DNA of 64,000 nt, from contig NZ_JAJCLZ010000013.1 of assembly GCF_020559915.1 (NCBI RefSeq), forward strand, positions 30,779 through 94,778, read 5' to 3'. The stretch comes from Ruminococcus sp. 210702-SL.1.03 (GTDB taxonomy: Bacteria; Bacillota; Clostridia; Oscillospirales; Ruminococcaceae). The notes beneath the pieces were generated by a model. That model had not been told where the DNA came from. It worked only from the letters and a program-made list of their open reading frames with translations, and did not search any database. Position 1 is the first letter of the stretch. Every line of letters begins with the position of its first letter. This document shows, one piece after another, positions 52,468 to 60,813 of this stretch. Made by a program: the position numbers and the translations under genes.

Positions 52468-53376
52468 ATGAAACATTTACTTAAACTTTTAGACCTCAGC
52501 AAAGAGGAAATAATCGGCATACTCAACCTCGCCGACCAGCTGAAATACGAGAACAAGAACGGCATAGAGCACAAGCTGCTGAAGGGCAAGACACTCGGCA
52601 TGATATTCCAGAAGTCCTCTACCCGCACCCGCGTAAGCTTTGAAACGGGTATGTACCAGCTTGGCGGACAGGCGCTCTTTCTCTCAAACCGCGATCTACA
52701 GATAGGCAGAGGCGAGCCGGTACAGGACACCGCGCGCGTGCTCTCCCGCTACATTGACGGAATTATGATACGCACATTTGAGCAGAAAGAGGTAGAAGAC
52801 CTCGCGCAGTACGGCTCTATCCCCGTTATAAACGGACTTACCGACTTCTGCCACCCTTGTCAGGTGCTTGCCGACCTCATGACTATTCGCGAGCACAAGG
52901 GCAGACTTGAAGGACTGAAGCTGACCTACATCGGCGACGGCAACAACATGGCTAATTCGCTCATCGTCGGCGGACTGAAAGTAGGCATGACGGTAGCCAT
53001 CGCCTGCCCCGACGATTATCAGCCCGACCCCGTTGTGCTTGAATTTGCTAAGGAATACGGCGACAAATTCATCATGACATCTGACATACAGGCGGCGGCT
53101 AAGGACGCAGACGTGCTCTACACCGACGTTTGGACATCTATGGGCGAGGAAGCCGAGAGCGAGAAGCGCAAGAAAGCATTTGCAGGCTACCAGATAAACG
53201 ACGCTGTAATGGCAGCTGCGAAGAGCGACGCTATGGTACAGCACTGCCTGCCCGCGCACCGCGAGGAGGAGATAACCGCAAAGGTATTCGAGGCGCACGC
53301 CGACGAGATATTCGACGAGGCCGAGAACAGACTGCACGCGCAGAAAGCGGTAATGGTAAAGGTAATGGGCGAATGA
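52468..53376 (+). CDS. argF: Ornithine carbamoyltransferase
   Basis: A 302-residue transcarbamylase that makes citrulline. Carbamoyl-phosphate loop KSSTRTRVSFE, then DFCHPCQVLADL and HCLPAHR are the standard ornithine carbamoyltransferase signatures. AAAGGAAA precedes the ATG. Last gene of the cluster. carAB and argR are not in the window. Confidence 0.97.
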   Translation: MKHLLKLLDLSKEEIIGILNLADQLKYENKNGIEHKLLKGKTLGMIFQKSSTRTRVSFETGMYQLGGQALFLSNRDLQIGRGEPVQDTARVLSRYIDGIMIRTFEQKEVEDLAQYGSIPVINGLTDFCHPCQVLADLMTIREHKGRLEGLKLTYIGDGNNMANSLIVGGLKVGMTVAIACPDDYQPDPVVLEFAKEYGDKFIMTSDIQAAAKDADVLYTDVWTSMGEEAESEKRKKAFAGYQINDAVMAAAKSDAMVQHCLPAHREEEITAKVFEAHADEIFDEAENRLHAQKAVMVKVMGE

Positions 53377-53407
53377 TCTCCCCAACCTGCCAACAGCATA
53401 AAAAAAG

Positions 53408-53438
53408 AGCCTTTCGCTTAGCGGCGGAAGGCTTTATT
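53408..53438. terminator. Convergent terminator after argF
   Basis: AGCCTT pairs with AAGGCT with extra inner pairing (TCGC with GCGG) and T-rich sequence. It lies between argF and the convergent small gene. Confidence 0.7.
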
Positions 53439-53443
53439 TGTGT

Positions 53444-53848
53444 TCACTCAGCTTTCTTAAATTCAAGGCAGTCTATCTTGATAAGCTCGGCGGAAGAGCC
53501 GCTGAAAGTCACCTCTACGGTGTATGCGGTGTCGTCGTGGTCGGTGTTGTAAGTGACCTCTGCGCCGCTCGTAGTGTTGAAGCGCTTTTTGGCGATGTAG
53601 TGAGCTTCGTTGGTGGAATTATCCACCAGATAGATTTTGAGCACTACTTCGTCCTCATTGCCGAACTGCTTTGTGTCGCGCAGGGAAACGGTGTACTTGC
53701 CATCGGGGGTGGTGTAGGTGGAATATTCGGTAAGCCCCGAGTAAAGGCCGTCTTGATACTTATAGTAAAATTTGTATATACCATACGGAAGCAGACCGAA
53801 AATCACTATGAAAGTTACTATGTATGTGAGCTTCTTGGACAAATTCAT
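53444..53848 (-). CDS. Membrane-anchored protein of unknown function
   Basis: A 134-residue protein with a single N-terminal hydrophobic segment (about 8-28, with no lipobox and no clear signal peptidase site) and an outer beta-rich domain with Tyr/Thr/Asp residues (YTTPDGKYTVSLRDTKQFG). It appears anchored outside the cell. Consensus promoter upstream (53928-53956). No family recognised. Confidence 0.75.
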   Translation of the reverse strand: MNLSKKLTYIVTFIVIFGLLPYGIYKFYYKYQDGLYSGLTEYSTYTTPDGKYTVSLRDTKQFGNEDEVVLKIYLVDNSTNEAHYIAKKRFNTTSGAEVTYNTDHDDTAYTVEVTFSGSSAELIKIDCLEFKKAE

Positions 53849-53927
53849 ATTTCAAGACCTCCGAACCGCGAAACGCCGCAGGGCGGGCGATATACGCATT
53901 TTAATATAATACAGAATGTTAATTATA

Positions 53928-53956
53928 TTATATTCTAAGTACAATAATTTGTCAAT
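53928..53956 (-). promoter_or_regulatory. Consensus promoter of the anchored protein gene
   Basis: Minus-strand TTGACA (53951-53956), 17-bp spacer, TATAAT (53928-53933). Confidence 0.8.
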
Positions 53957-54055
53957 GCTTTTAACTGGATCGTAACTAAAAATAGGCGGATAGACAAAAA
54001 ATGCGTATGGCTAAGTGATGAAATTTGTATTAAATGTATATTGCCAAAAATCAAA

Positions 54056-54079
54056 CGCACCGCTTATTATCACGGTGCG
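54056..54079 (-). terminator. Terminator of the symporter gene
   Basis: CGCACCG pairs with CGGTGCG around a 10-base loop, followed on the minus strand by a T-rich run. Confidence 0.75.
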
Positions 54080-54110
54080 CCTGACAAATTCAAAAAGAGA
54101 GAATAAATAG

Positions 54111-55658
54111 TTATACAGTTTCGGGGGTCTTTTCAGCCGCTTTATCCATACAGGAGAAGACCTCATCCACATGGGCGGAGTCGGGCTTGCGGGTGAAAAG
54201 GCTTACCAGCGGGACGAGGATAATATCGAGTATCATCACGACAGCGCCCGCGTTTATGGGCGAGTGGACAGCCAGCCCGCCGATGGTGAGGGTATGTTTG
54301 CCGAATGTGAAGTAGAACATATGCGCGACGGTAAGGCCTACGCCGCAGACGAAAGAAGTCCAGACGGCGGCTTTGGTGATGTTCTTCATATACAGACCCA
54401 ACATGAAGGGAGCGATGAAAGCGCCCGCCAGCGCGCCCCACGAGATGGACATAAGGGTAGAGATAACGGTCTTGGGGTTATCGAGGGTAATTATCGCGAG
54501 AACGCAGGAGATGAGCAGGAAAACGGCTACGAATATGCGCATTACGAGCACTTCCCGCTTCTCGTCCATTTTATCTTTCATGAAAGGCTTTATCATATCG
54601 AGAGTGAGGGTGGAGCTGGAAGTGAGCACCAGCGAGGAGAGAGTAGACATAGAAGCCGAGAGGACGAGGACTATGACCACGCCGAAAAGCAGGTCGGGCA
54701 GGCTCTCCATCATAGAGGGGATAATAGCGTCGAAGCCGTTTACAGGCTCGCCCGCTTCGTTAGCGCTTACGAACAATCTGCCGAAACCGCCCTGAAAATA
54801 GCAGCCGCCCGCGACTATGAGGGCGAACACGGTAGAGATAACGGTGCCGCTGCGGATAGCTTTTTCGTCCTTGATAGTGTAGAATTTAGTTACCATCTGC
54901 GGCAAGCCCCATGTGCCGAGAGAGGTGAGGATAACAACGCCGAAGAGGTTAATCGGGTCGGGGCCGAAAAGGCTGTTGTAAGAGTCGGTATTGCCATTCG
55001 CGTCTGGAATTTGACCGAGCATATCGAGGGACTCGGAAAGACCGCCGTGTTTATTGAGTATAGTTATTACAACAGCGGCTATGCCGACGAGCATGAATAT
55101 ACCCTGAATAAAGTCATTGAGCGCGGTAGCCTTATAGCCGCCGACGATAACGTATACCGCTGTGATAACGCCCATTACGACGATACAGACAGCGTAATCG
55201 ACGTGGAAAGCCTTTTCAAACAGGCGGGATAGCCCATTGAAAGCGGAGGCGGTATAGGGGATAAGGAAGATGAAGATTATCACGGCGGAAGCTAGCTTCA
55301 AGCCCTTGCTGGCGTAGCGGTGTTCAAAAAATTCGGGCATAGTGCGTGCGTCGAGGTGTTTAGACATTATCTGAGTACGCCGACCGAGGACGAGCCACGC
55401 GAGGAGAGAGCCTATAACGGCATTGCCCACGCCGACCCAAGCGGCGCTTGCGCCGTAACTCCAGCCGAACTTACCCGCATAGCCGACGAAAATTACCGCC
55501 GAGAAGTAAGAAGTACCGTAAGCGAAAGCGGTGAACCACGAGCCGAGAGTTCTGCCGCCGAGCACATAATCAGAAGTGCCGTTGTTCTTTTTTCTGTAAT
55601 ACGCGCCGATGCCGATCATCAGGCAGAGGTACAGAGCAAGAACGATCCACATTGTCAT
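54111..55658 (-). CDS. Sodium:solute symporter family protein
   Basis: A 515-residue inner membrane protein of the SSS family with about 13 hydrophobic segments. N-terminal YVLGGRTLGSWFTAFAYGTSYFSAVIFVG holds sodium-site residues, GLPQMVTKFYTI and the SMSTLSSLVLTSSSTLTLD segment are characteristic. It most resembles proline or pantothenate symporters, and the solute cannot be read. A promoter lies at 55757-55785. Confidence 0.9.
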   Translation of the reverse strand: MTMWIVLALYLCLMIGIGAYYRKKNNGTSDYVLGGRTLGSWFTAFAYGTSYFSAVIFVGYAGKFGWSYGASAAWVGVGNAVIGSLLAWLVLGRRTQIMSKHLDARTMPEFFEHRYASKGLKLASAVIIFIFLIPYTASAFNGLSRLFEKAFHVDYAVCIVVMGVITAVYVIVGGYKATALNDFIQGIFMLVGIAAVVITILNKHGGLSESLDMLGQIPDANGNTDSYNSLFGPDPINLFGVVILTSLGTWGLPQMVTKFYTIKDEKAIRSGTVISTVFALIVAGGCYFQGGFGRLFVSANEAGEPVNGFDAIIPSMMESLPDLLFGVVIVLVLSASMSTLSSLVLTSSSTLTLDMIKPFMKDKMDEKREVLVMRIFVAVFLLISCVLAIITLDNPKTVISTLMSISWGALAGAFIAPFMLGLYMKNITKAAVWTSFVCGVGLTVAHMFYFTFGKHTLTIGGLAVHSPINAGAVVMILDIILVPLVSLFTRKPDSAHVDEVFSCMDKAAEKTPETV

Positions 55659-55756
55659 AAGAGAACCAATCCTTTACATCATATTTACCGGCATACTTGA
55701 ATGCCGCAATGCTTTAAACCTTTTATGCTTTTTGGCGTTAAAGCAGTACGATAAAT

Positions 55757-55785
55757 ATTATACAACAAAGCGGCAGGAATGTCAA
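55757..55785 (-). promoter_or_regulatory. Consensus promoter of the symporter gene
   Basis: Minus-strand TTGACA (55780-55785), 17-bp spacer, TATAAT (55757-55762). Confidence 0.8.
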
Positions 55786-55842
55786 TACTTTTTCCTCAAA
55801 AACAACAAAAAAATATTTTTTCAAAAAAATTTGAAAAAAGGC

Positions 55843-55871
55843 TTGACAAGAGTGCGTTTATGTGCTATAAT
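55843..55871 (+). promoter_or_regulatory. Consensus promoter of tRNA-fMet
   Basis: TTGACA (55843-55848), 17-bp spacer, TATAAT (55866-55871), about 46 bases before the tRNA. Confidence 0.85.
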
Positions 55872-55917
55872 AGTAAAGCAGTCAGGACAGAGAGTACTGA
55901 TGAAGACAATCAAACAT

Positions 55918-55994
<77 letters not shown>

Positions 55995-56024
55995 TATTGG
56001 TGATACCAAATGGATACTCACCTT

Positions 56025-56053
56025 AAAAAGCCCGTGTTTACGGGCTTTTTTGA
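56025..56053 (+). terminator. Terminator after tRNA-fMet
   Basis: AAAAAGCCCGT pairs with ACGGGCTTTTT (11 bp) around a 4-base loop and is followed by T residues. Confidence 0.88.
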
Positions 56054-56119
56054 TATTTAGAAAACAAAAAATTTTAATGTAAAACCGTGGATGCTTTTCA
56101 CCAGTTTTCACGAAAAAAA

Positions 56120-56132
56120 GGGAGTCGAACCC
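56120..56132 (-). other. T-arm-like tRNA remnant, possible attachment-site trace
   Basis: On the minus strand the sequence GTAGGGTTCGACTCCC reads as a tRNA T stem-loop with no tRNA around it. It lies 126 bases after tRNA-fMet and right before the mobile-type genes. Short, so chance is possible. Confidence 0.3.
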
Positions 56133-56158
56133 TACACAACAAAAAATATCGAACATAA

Positions 56159-56202
56159 CGGCAGACTTTGAGTATATTTTGCTCTAAGCCTGCCGATTTT
56201 TT
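56159..56202 (+). terminator. Terminator-like hairpin at the left end of the mobile segment
   Basis: CGGCAG pairs with CTGCCG over a loop of 25 bases, followed by ATTTTTTAT. Could isolate the element from host transcription. Confidence 0.5.
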
Positions 56203-56423
56203 ATGAAAAAACATTCACAAAGTTTAGAAGGCTGTTTTGTCAAATATCACGAAATGTGATAAACGACAAAGCGATCTTTTTTGTTTCAAAGGAGGCTTGA
56301 TAACAAATATACTATAAAAAGGGAATCTAAAACGACTGGAGGTGATCAAGTAAGAAATAAACAGCAGTCAGACCGATGATATGACCAAAGACCCGATATG
56401 GGAATGACGATGTGAGGCAGAAT

Positions 56424-56750
56424 ATGATTTACAACGAAAAGAAGGTAGAAATGCTCAGGCAGAGATATCCCGAAGGAACTCGGATATGCCTTGACAGTAT
56501 GGATAACGATCCCCGTCCGATTCCACCAGGTACTAAAGGCATAGTTCAATTTGTGGACGATGCAGTAACTCTGCATTGTAAATTTGACAACGGAAGAACG
56601 CTTGGGGTTATCCCCGATGTGGATAAGTTCCATAAAATCGCTCAGGAACAGAGTCAGATTGATAAGCAAACAGAGGAAAATATTGAGTGCGAGGAAATTA
56701 CAGAAACGGAAGATCTTGAAGAAAACGAAGAAATGAATATGTCAATGTAA
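56424..56750 (+). CDS. DUF4314-like protein
   Basis: A 108-residue protein. Residues 12-65 (RYPEGTRICLDSMDNDPRP, then PPGTKGIVQFVDDAVTLHCKFDNGRTLGVIP and D) match the small SH3-like DUF4314 domain common in clostridial mobile elements; the tail is Glu-rich. ATG 56424 is preferred over GTG 56412 because GAGG lies 6 bases before it. Function unknown; the fold suggests binding to nucleic acid or protein. Confidence 0.8.
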   Translation: MIYNEKKVEMLRQRYPEGTRICLDSMDNDPRPIPPGTKGIVQFVDDAVTLHCKFDNGRTLGVIPDVDKFHKIAQEQSQIDKQTEENIECEEITETEDLEENEEMNMSM

Positions 56751-56813
56751 CGGTTAAGTTTTGAAAAAGACTTAGCCGTTTTTTTATTACAAAAAGGAAA
56801 GGAACGGTGATAA

Positions 56814-58058
56814 ATGATAAAATATTTCGAAGCGTTTGCAGGAATAGGAGCGTTCCGTTCGGCTTTTGAAAAAGTAGGCGGGTTTGAGTGCGTCGGATGG
56901 TGTGAAATTGACAGATTCGCACAGAAAGCCTACAGAACGCTGTATGACACAAAGGGGGAAATTTTTTATGAGGACATCACAAAAATCGATTACGGAAATA
57001 TGCCGGATTTTGATCTGCTCGTTGGAGGCCCGTGCTGCCAATCGTTCAGTGTCGCGGGGCGCAGACTCGCTTTTGAGGACGATAGAGGAAACCTGTTTTT
57101 TAACTATATCCAAATCCTTGAAGCCAAGCGCCCCCGTTACTTTATCGCTGAAAACGTACCCAACCTGCTTGGTATATCGCAGGGGGAATGTTTCAGAATC
57201 ATCCTTGAAAAGATTTCTGAACTGGGGTATAGTATGTGCTGGCGCGTGCTTAACTCTGCCGGATTCGGAATACCGCAGTCAAGAAGAAGGCTGTTCCTTA
57301 TCGGATATCTTGGAGACAAATGTCCCTCAGAAATACTGGCTTTCGGAGGAAATGATGAGGAAAATTGCGAAAAAAGAAAACCTGAACAGCTGATAGGCGG
57401 CAGTCAGGGTTCGAGAGTTTATTCCACAGACGGCACGGCTGTTACGCAATGCAGCGGTTCGGGCGGCATGGGCGGTAAAACGGGACTTTATTTCATAGAC
57501 TGCAATCCCGATCCTCAGATAACAGACATTGCAAGATGTGTTACCGCACGTCAGAACAGCGGAGTATCTCATCATAGAGGAGAACATTCCGCTGTTTTTT
57601 GTGATTTGAACGAAAATCCGCAGATTACAGAAAATGCCCGATGTCTGCATACAAGAATGGATTTGGGAGTAACAAACGAAACTCACAAAGGCGAACGTTC
57701 GGGAGTGCTTGAAGAAGCTCCTAGGGCGATAATCAACCCATTTAAGGAAACTACCCGACAGAACGGTCGCAGAATAAAAGAACCTAATGAACCGATGCTT
57801 ACGCTCACGGTTACGGACAGACACGGAATAGTACACAAAGGCAGAATCCGCAGGCTTATGCCTGTGGAGTGCTGGAAATTGCAGGGATTTACAAAAGAGC
57901 AGTTTGAAAAAGTCGCTGAAGCAGGTATGTCCGACGCACAGCTTTACAAGCAGGCAGGAAATTCAATTACGGTAAATGTGGTTGAAGCTATTGCAAGAAA
58001 TTTACTGAAATTTGACGAGGAGGAAAACGCAAATGAAGAATATGATAAAAATATTTGA
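56814..58058 (+). CDS. Orphan DNA (cytosine-5) methyltransferase
   Basis: A 414-residue C5-methyltransferase. Motif I is FAGIGAFRSAF (8-18); motif IV is GGPCCQSFS with the catalytic Cys75, where the residue before it is Cys and not the usual Pro; motif VI is ENV (113-115); motif VIII is QSRRR (155-159); motifs IX and X are RRLMPVECWKLQGF and YKQAGNSITVNV. The target-recognition region (about 180-340) contains two tandem copies of a 35-37-residue unit (227-261 and 262-298). No restriction enzyme is next to it, so it probably masks the element from host restriction. It overlaps the next gene by 26 bases. Confidence 0.92.
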   Translation: MIKYFEAFAGIGAFRSAFEKVGGFECVGWCEIDRFAQKAYRTLYDTKGEIFYEDITKIDYGNMPDFDLLVGGPCCQSFSVAGRRLAFEDDRGNLFFNYIQILEAKRPRYFIAENVPNLLGISQGECFRIILEKISELGYSMCWRVLNSAGFGIPQSRRRLFLIGYLGDKCPSEILAFGGNDEENCEKRKPEQLIGGSQGSRVYSTDGTAVTQCSGSGGMGGKTGLYFIDCNPDPQITDIARCVTARQNSGVSHHRGEHSAVFCDLNENPQITENARCLHTRMDLGVTNETHKGERSGVLEEAPRAIINPFKETTRQNGRRIKEPNEPMLTLTVTDRHGIVHKGRIRRLMPVECWKLQGFTKEQFEKVAEAGMSDAQLYKQAGNSITVNVVEAIARNLLKFDEEENANEEYDKNI

Positions 58059-58809
58059 AAATGACGAATTCGGAAAAGTGAGAACAGTCATTAAGGACGG
58101 CGAACCGTGGCTTGTAGGAAAAGATGTTGCGGAAATTTTAGGGTATTCCAACACAAGGGACGCTCTTTCACGTCATGTGGATACCGAGGATAAAACCACC
58201 GTCGTGATTTCCGACAGTGGTTCAAATTACAAGAGCAAGACCACTATTATCAATGAAAGCGGCTTTTACAGCTTAGTTCTCTCAAGCAAAATGCCGAGAG
58301 CCAAAGAGTTCAGGCGTTGGGTGACCGCCGAAGTCCTCCCCACCATCAGACGCACCGGCGGCTACGTTTCCAACGAGGATATGTTCATCAAAAACTATCT
58401 CCCCTTTCTCGACGAGCCATACCGTGACCTGTTCCGACTTCAAATGACCATTATCAACAAGCTGAATGAACGTATCCGCCACGATCAGCCGCTGGTGGAG
58501 TTTGCGAATCAGGTGTCAAATACCGATAATCTTATCGACATGAACGCAATGGCAAAGCTTGCGAGAGCGGAAAATATCCCCGTCGGCAGAAACAAGCTTT
58601 ACGGCTGGCTGAAAGGAAAAGGTGTGCTTATGGCAAACAATCTGCCGTATCAGGCTTTTATCGACCGCGGATATTTTTCCGTAAAGGAGTCGGTGTTTGA
58701 AACTGCGACTATGACAAAGACTTATCAGCAGACGTTTGTTACGGGCAGGGGGCAGCAGTTCGTCATAAATTTTCTGAAGAAATATTATGGGAAGGAGGTT
58801 TTGCAATAA
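58033..58809 (+). CDS. BRO-N antirepressor, KilA-C-like tail
   Basis: A 258-residue phage-type antirepressor. The BRO-N domain (about 5-105) shows GKVRTVIKDGEPWLVGKDVAEILGYSNTRDAL and KEFRRWVTAEVLPTIRRTGGY; the C-terminal part (about 165-250) is ANT/KilA-C-like, with AKLARAENIPVGRNKLYGWLKGKGVL. It probably binds DNA or a repressor and controls element induction. GGAGG precedes ATG 58033, within the end of the methyltransferase gene. Coupled to the next gene by a one-base overlap. Confidence 0.9.
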   Translation: MKNMIKIFENDEFGKVRTVIKDGEPWLVGKDVAEILGYSNTRDALSRHVDTEDKTTVVISDSGSNYKSKTTIINESGFYSLVLSSKMPRAKEFRRWVTAEVLPTIRRTGGYVSNEDMFIKNYLPFLDEPYRDLFRLQMTIINKLNERIRHDQPLVEFANQVSNTDNLIDMNAMAKLARAENIPVGRNKLYGWLKGKGVLMANNLPYQAFIDRGYFSVKESVFETATMTKTYQQTFVTGRGQQFVINFLKKYYGKEVLQ

Positions 58810-59210
58810 TGGAGATAATAAGCGTTACTTTACACGATCTGAGAAAAATGAATAACAGCGAGGCTCTTATCCTGCAAGGCTGCGGCGGCGACCTTAAAGA
58901 ATGGGTTGACGGCATAAACGATATGCTGACGAAAAGCGGAATATTGCAGAACGAAAGTCGATTTGAAAAAGCATATACTTTTAAAAATGAAAATCTGACT
59001 TGTCTGCTGTTTCCGTTTGATGACGTTCAGCTTGATGTCGGTAAACTTGCGATGTGGAGATTGCAGACTCACGAGCAGTTCGGCGGTACATGGCTTTCCG
59101 ATTATGTTCCAAACAGACTTGGCGGTTTTGTTTCAGAAAATGAACAAAAACAGAATGAAGATTGCAGTCCTAAGGAAGAAACCGAAGATTTAGGAATGGA
59201 GATGATGTAA
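58809..59210 (+). CDS. Uncharacterised mobile-element protein
   Basis: A 133-residue soluble protein with segments SEALILQGCGGDLKEWVDGINDML and FGGTWLSDYVPNRLGGF; the C-terminus is acidic and disordered. GGAGG lies just before the ATG, which overlaps the previous stop. I do not recognise a family. The linked expression with the antirepressor suggests a role in element physiology. Confidence 0.7.
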   Translation: MEIISVTLHDLRKMNNSEALILQGCGGDLKEWVDGINDMLTKSGILQNESRFEKAYTFKNENLTCLLFPFDDVQLDVGKLAMWRLQTHEQFGGTWLSDYVPNRLGGFVSENEQKQNEDCSPKEETEDLGMEMM

Positions 59211-59350
59211 TGACGTATTTATTCATAGGAATGATAATCGGAGGGGTTATCGGATTGACGGTCGGCAGTCTTGCTGCGGCTTTTAAGGCAGCGGAAAAAG
59301 AGATCGCACGTCTGGACAAGGAGGTAAGTGATGCACACAAACAGAATTAA
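59210..59350 (+). CDS. Small one-span protein (46 aa), DUF3789-like
   Basis: A 46-codon frame whose ATG shares one base with the previous stop codon. The protein is one hydrophobic segment rich in Gly (MTYLFIGMIIGGVIGLTVGS) followed by a charged helix. This arrangement is like the small DUF3789 proteins in clostridial mobile elements. It overlaps the next gene by 20 bases. The coupling to both neighbours supports it as real. Confidence 0.65.
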   Translation: MTYLFIGMIIGGVIGLTVGSLAAAFKAAEKEIARLDKEVSDAHKQN

Positions 59351-59528
59351 AGCTAAAGTTGACTTCAAGTTCTGCCTCGGCAGTATTCCAGCAATGCTGA
59401 GAGCCACAAAGCCCGTACTTTCGGAACGGCAGTACAAGGAGCTGTGTAACGAGGTCAATAAAGCCAACGGCTACCTTGAACAGAAACGAATCATATTCAG
59501 CTACGTCGATCCAATAATCAAGGGCTGA
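59331..59528 (+). CDS. Small uncharacterised protein (65 aa)
   Basis: A 65-residue basic protein (IKAKVDFKFCLGSIPAMLRA and later YLEQKRIIFSYVDP). AAGGAGG lies 6 bases before ATG 59331, inside the end of the preceding frame, which favours this start over GTG 59328. No family recognised. Confidence 0.65.
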   Translation: MHTNRIKAKVDFKFCLGSIPAMLRATKPVLSERQYKELCNEVNKANGYLEQKRIIFSYVDPIIKG

Positions 59529-59559
59529 AAATACAACAAATGAAAATCAGCGGGCAGGC

Positions 59560-59676
59560 AGTATAGTTCATATCAAATTTGAGCGTAAATTGCGCCGTCC
59601 GCGCTAGGACAAGGTCGTTTTGCCAACAGCAGATAAAAATCTGGTGCTTGCAAAGCGACTTTTCTGCTGTTGGTTT
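59560..59676 (+). ncRNA. Candidate structured RNA upstream of the Dam gene
   Basis: A non-coding gap with two hairpins: GTCC/GGAC around GCGCTA, then a rod made of CCAACAGCAGA (59623-59633) and TCTGCTGTTGG (59663-59673), extended inward by AAAATC/GACTTTT-type pairs to a GCTT/AAGC tip. The rod ends in TTTT. It could be a cis leader of the Dam gene or a free RNA. Class unknown. Confidence 0.4.
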
Positions 59677-59696
59677 TAACGGCAGAAAGGAAGAAA

Positions 59697-60539
59697 ATGA
59701 ACAGTTTTATGTCATGGGTAGGGGGGAAAAAGGCTCTCAGGGACGCCGTGCTTGCAAGATTTCCGCCTTACTATGAACGATATATCGAGGTTTTCGGAGG
59801 TGCAGGCTGGGTTTTATTCCATAAACCGCCCGGTATGGATTTTGAGGTATACAACGATTTTAACGGAAATCTTGCAAATCTTTATCGCTGTGTCAGGGAT
59901 AACCCGAATAAGCTGAAGTACAAGCTTCGTTATGTCCTCGATTCTCGTGAAGATTTCGACTGGATTGCTAGTCTTCATAAGCGAGGTCTGTTCAGCAGAT
60001 TTCGTGATGTTGACAGGGCGGCGAAGTTTTATCAGCTTATCCGTTACAGCTACGCAAGTGGACTTGACAGCTTCGGCAGTCAGCCGCATTCAATATGGTC
60101 GGATTTCCCGATGATAGACTTGGCAGCAAGGAGATTGCAGAAGGTAGTAGTTGAGAATAAAGACTTTGAAAAACTGATACGGCAGTACGACCGCCCTGTC
60201 AGCTTTTTTTATTGCGATCCACCGTACTTTGCAACCGAAAACTACTACAAAGACGTTGGTTTTAAAACCAAGGATCATATTAGGCTCAGGGATTCGCTAA
60301 TGGATATCAAGGGCAAGTTTCTTGTTTCCTACAATGACTGTCCAGAAATCCGTGAGATATGGGATAAGCCTAATATTCACATTGAGGAGATCAGCAGACT
60401 GAATAATCTGGCGCAGAGATACGACGGCGGCTGTCAGTATGCGGAGCTGCTCATATCCAATTACGATACAAGCGAGAGATTACAGGCGGTTCGCCAGCTT
60501 TCGCTGTTTGACGATGAAACAGACAATTTGGAGGTATAA
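59697..60539 (+). CDS. Orphan DNA (adenine-N6) methyltransferase, Dam/D12 class
   Basis: A 280-residue D12-class enzyme. SWVGGKKALR (6-15) opens the SAM site, EVFGGAGWVLF (31-41) is motif I, and FYCDPPYF (171-178) is the catalytic DPPY motif. GAAAGGAAG precedes ATG 59697. There is no nuclease partner nearby. With the cytosine-5 enzyme 1.6 kb upstream it gives the element two orphan methylases, a common anti-restriction setup. Confidence 0.92.
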   Translation: MNSFMSWVGGKKALRDAVLARFPPYYERYIEVFGGAGWVLFHKPPGMDFEVYNDFNGNLANLYRCVRDNPNKLKYKLRYVLDSREDFDWIASLHKRGLFSRFRDVDRAAKFYQLIRYSYASGLDSFGSQPHSIWSDFPMIDLAARRLQKVVVENKDFEKLIRQYDRPVSFFYCDPPYFATENYYKDVGFKTKDHIRLRDSLMDIKGKFLVSYNDCPEIREIWDKPNIHIEEISRLNNLAQRYDGGCQYAELLISNYDTSERLQAVRQLSLFDDETDNLEV

Positions 60540-60543
60540 TTTT

Positions 60544-60813
60544 ATGAGAAAGATTATTTTTGCACAGGTACTCACAACCAACGGAACTACCGTATTTTCG
60601 GGGCTTTTTGATGAAAACGAAAATCCCGTAAGCGTGGAAACGGAGTGCGATGATAGCGGAGTGACGCTTACGATATGGCGCAATGCTCCTGAAACAGAAC
60701 GCCGTGACTGCGGTATCTCGGAGGAAGAAATAGAGCGAACATGTTCAATGTATGATGACTGTAACGAGTGTCCACTGTGGGATTATTGCAATGAAGATGA
60801 GGAGGTTTTGTAA
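60544..60813 (+). CDS. Uncharacterised protein with Cys cluster
   Basis: An 89-residue acidic protein. Its C-terminal end has four cysteines in CSMYDDCNECPLWDYC, spaced 5, 2 and 4 residues, which may bind zinc or an iron-sulfur cluster. The start at 60544 lies 5 bases after the Dam stop codon. It runs directly into the next gene without a gap. Not recognised. Confidence 0.65.
   Translation: MRKIIFAQVLTTNGTTVFSGLFDENENPVSVETECDDSGVTLTIWRNAPETERRDCGISEEEIERTCSMYDDCNECPLWDYCNEDEEVL

Larger units (their letters stand above)
55995..56423 (+). other. Junction between tRNA-fMet and mobile segment
   Basis: No gene is supported here. It contains two terminator-like hairpins (56025-56053, 56159-56202), a 13-base piece identical to a tRNA T arm on the minus strand (56120-56132), and an isolated AGGTG-type ribosome binding site near 56340 followed by an immediate stop. 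Probably an old recombination junction. Confidence 0.5.

Noticed and set aside
54171-55232. 353-residue plus-strand frame
   Set aside because: Antisense to the sodium symporter; Glu/His-rich sequence typical of a shadow frame.
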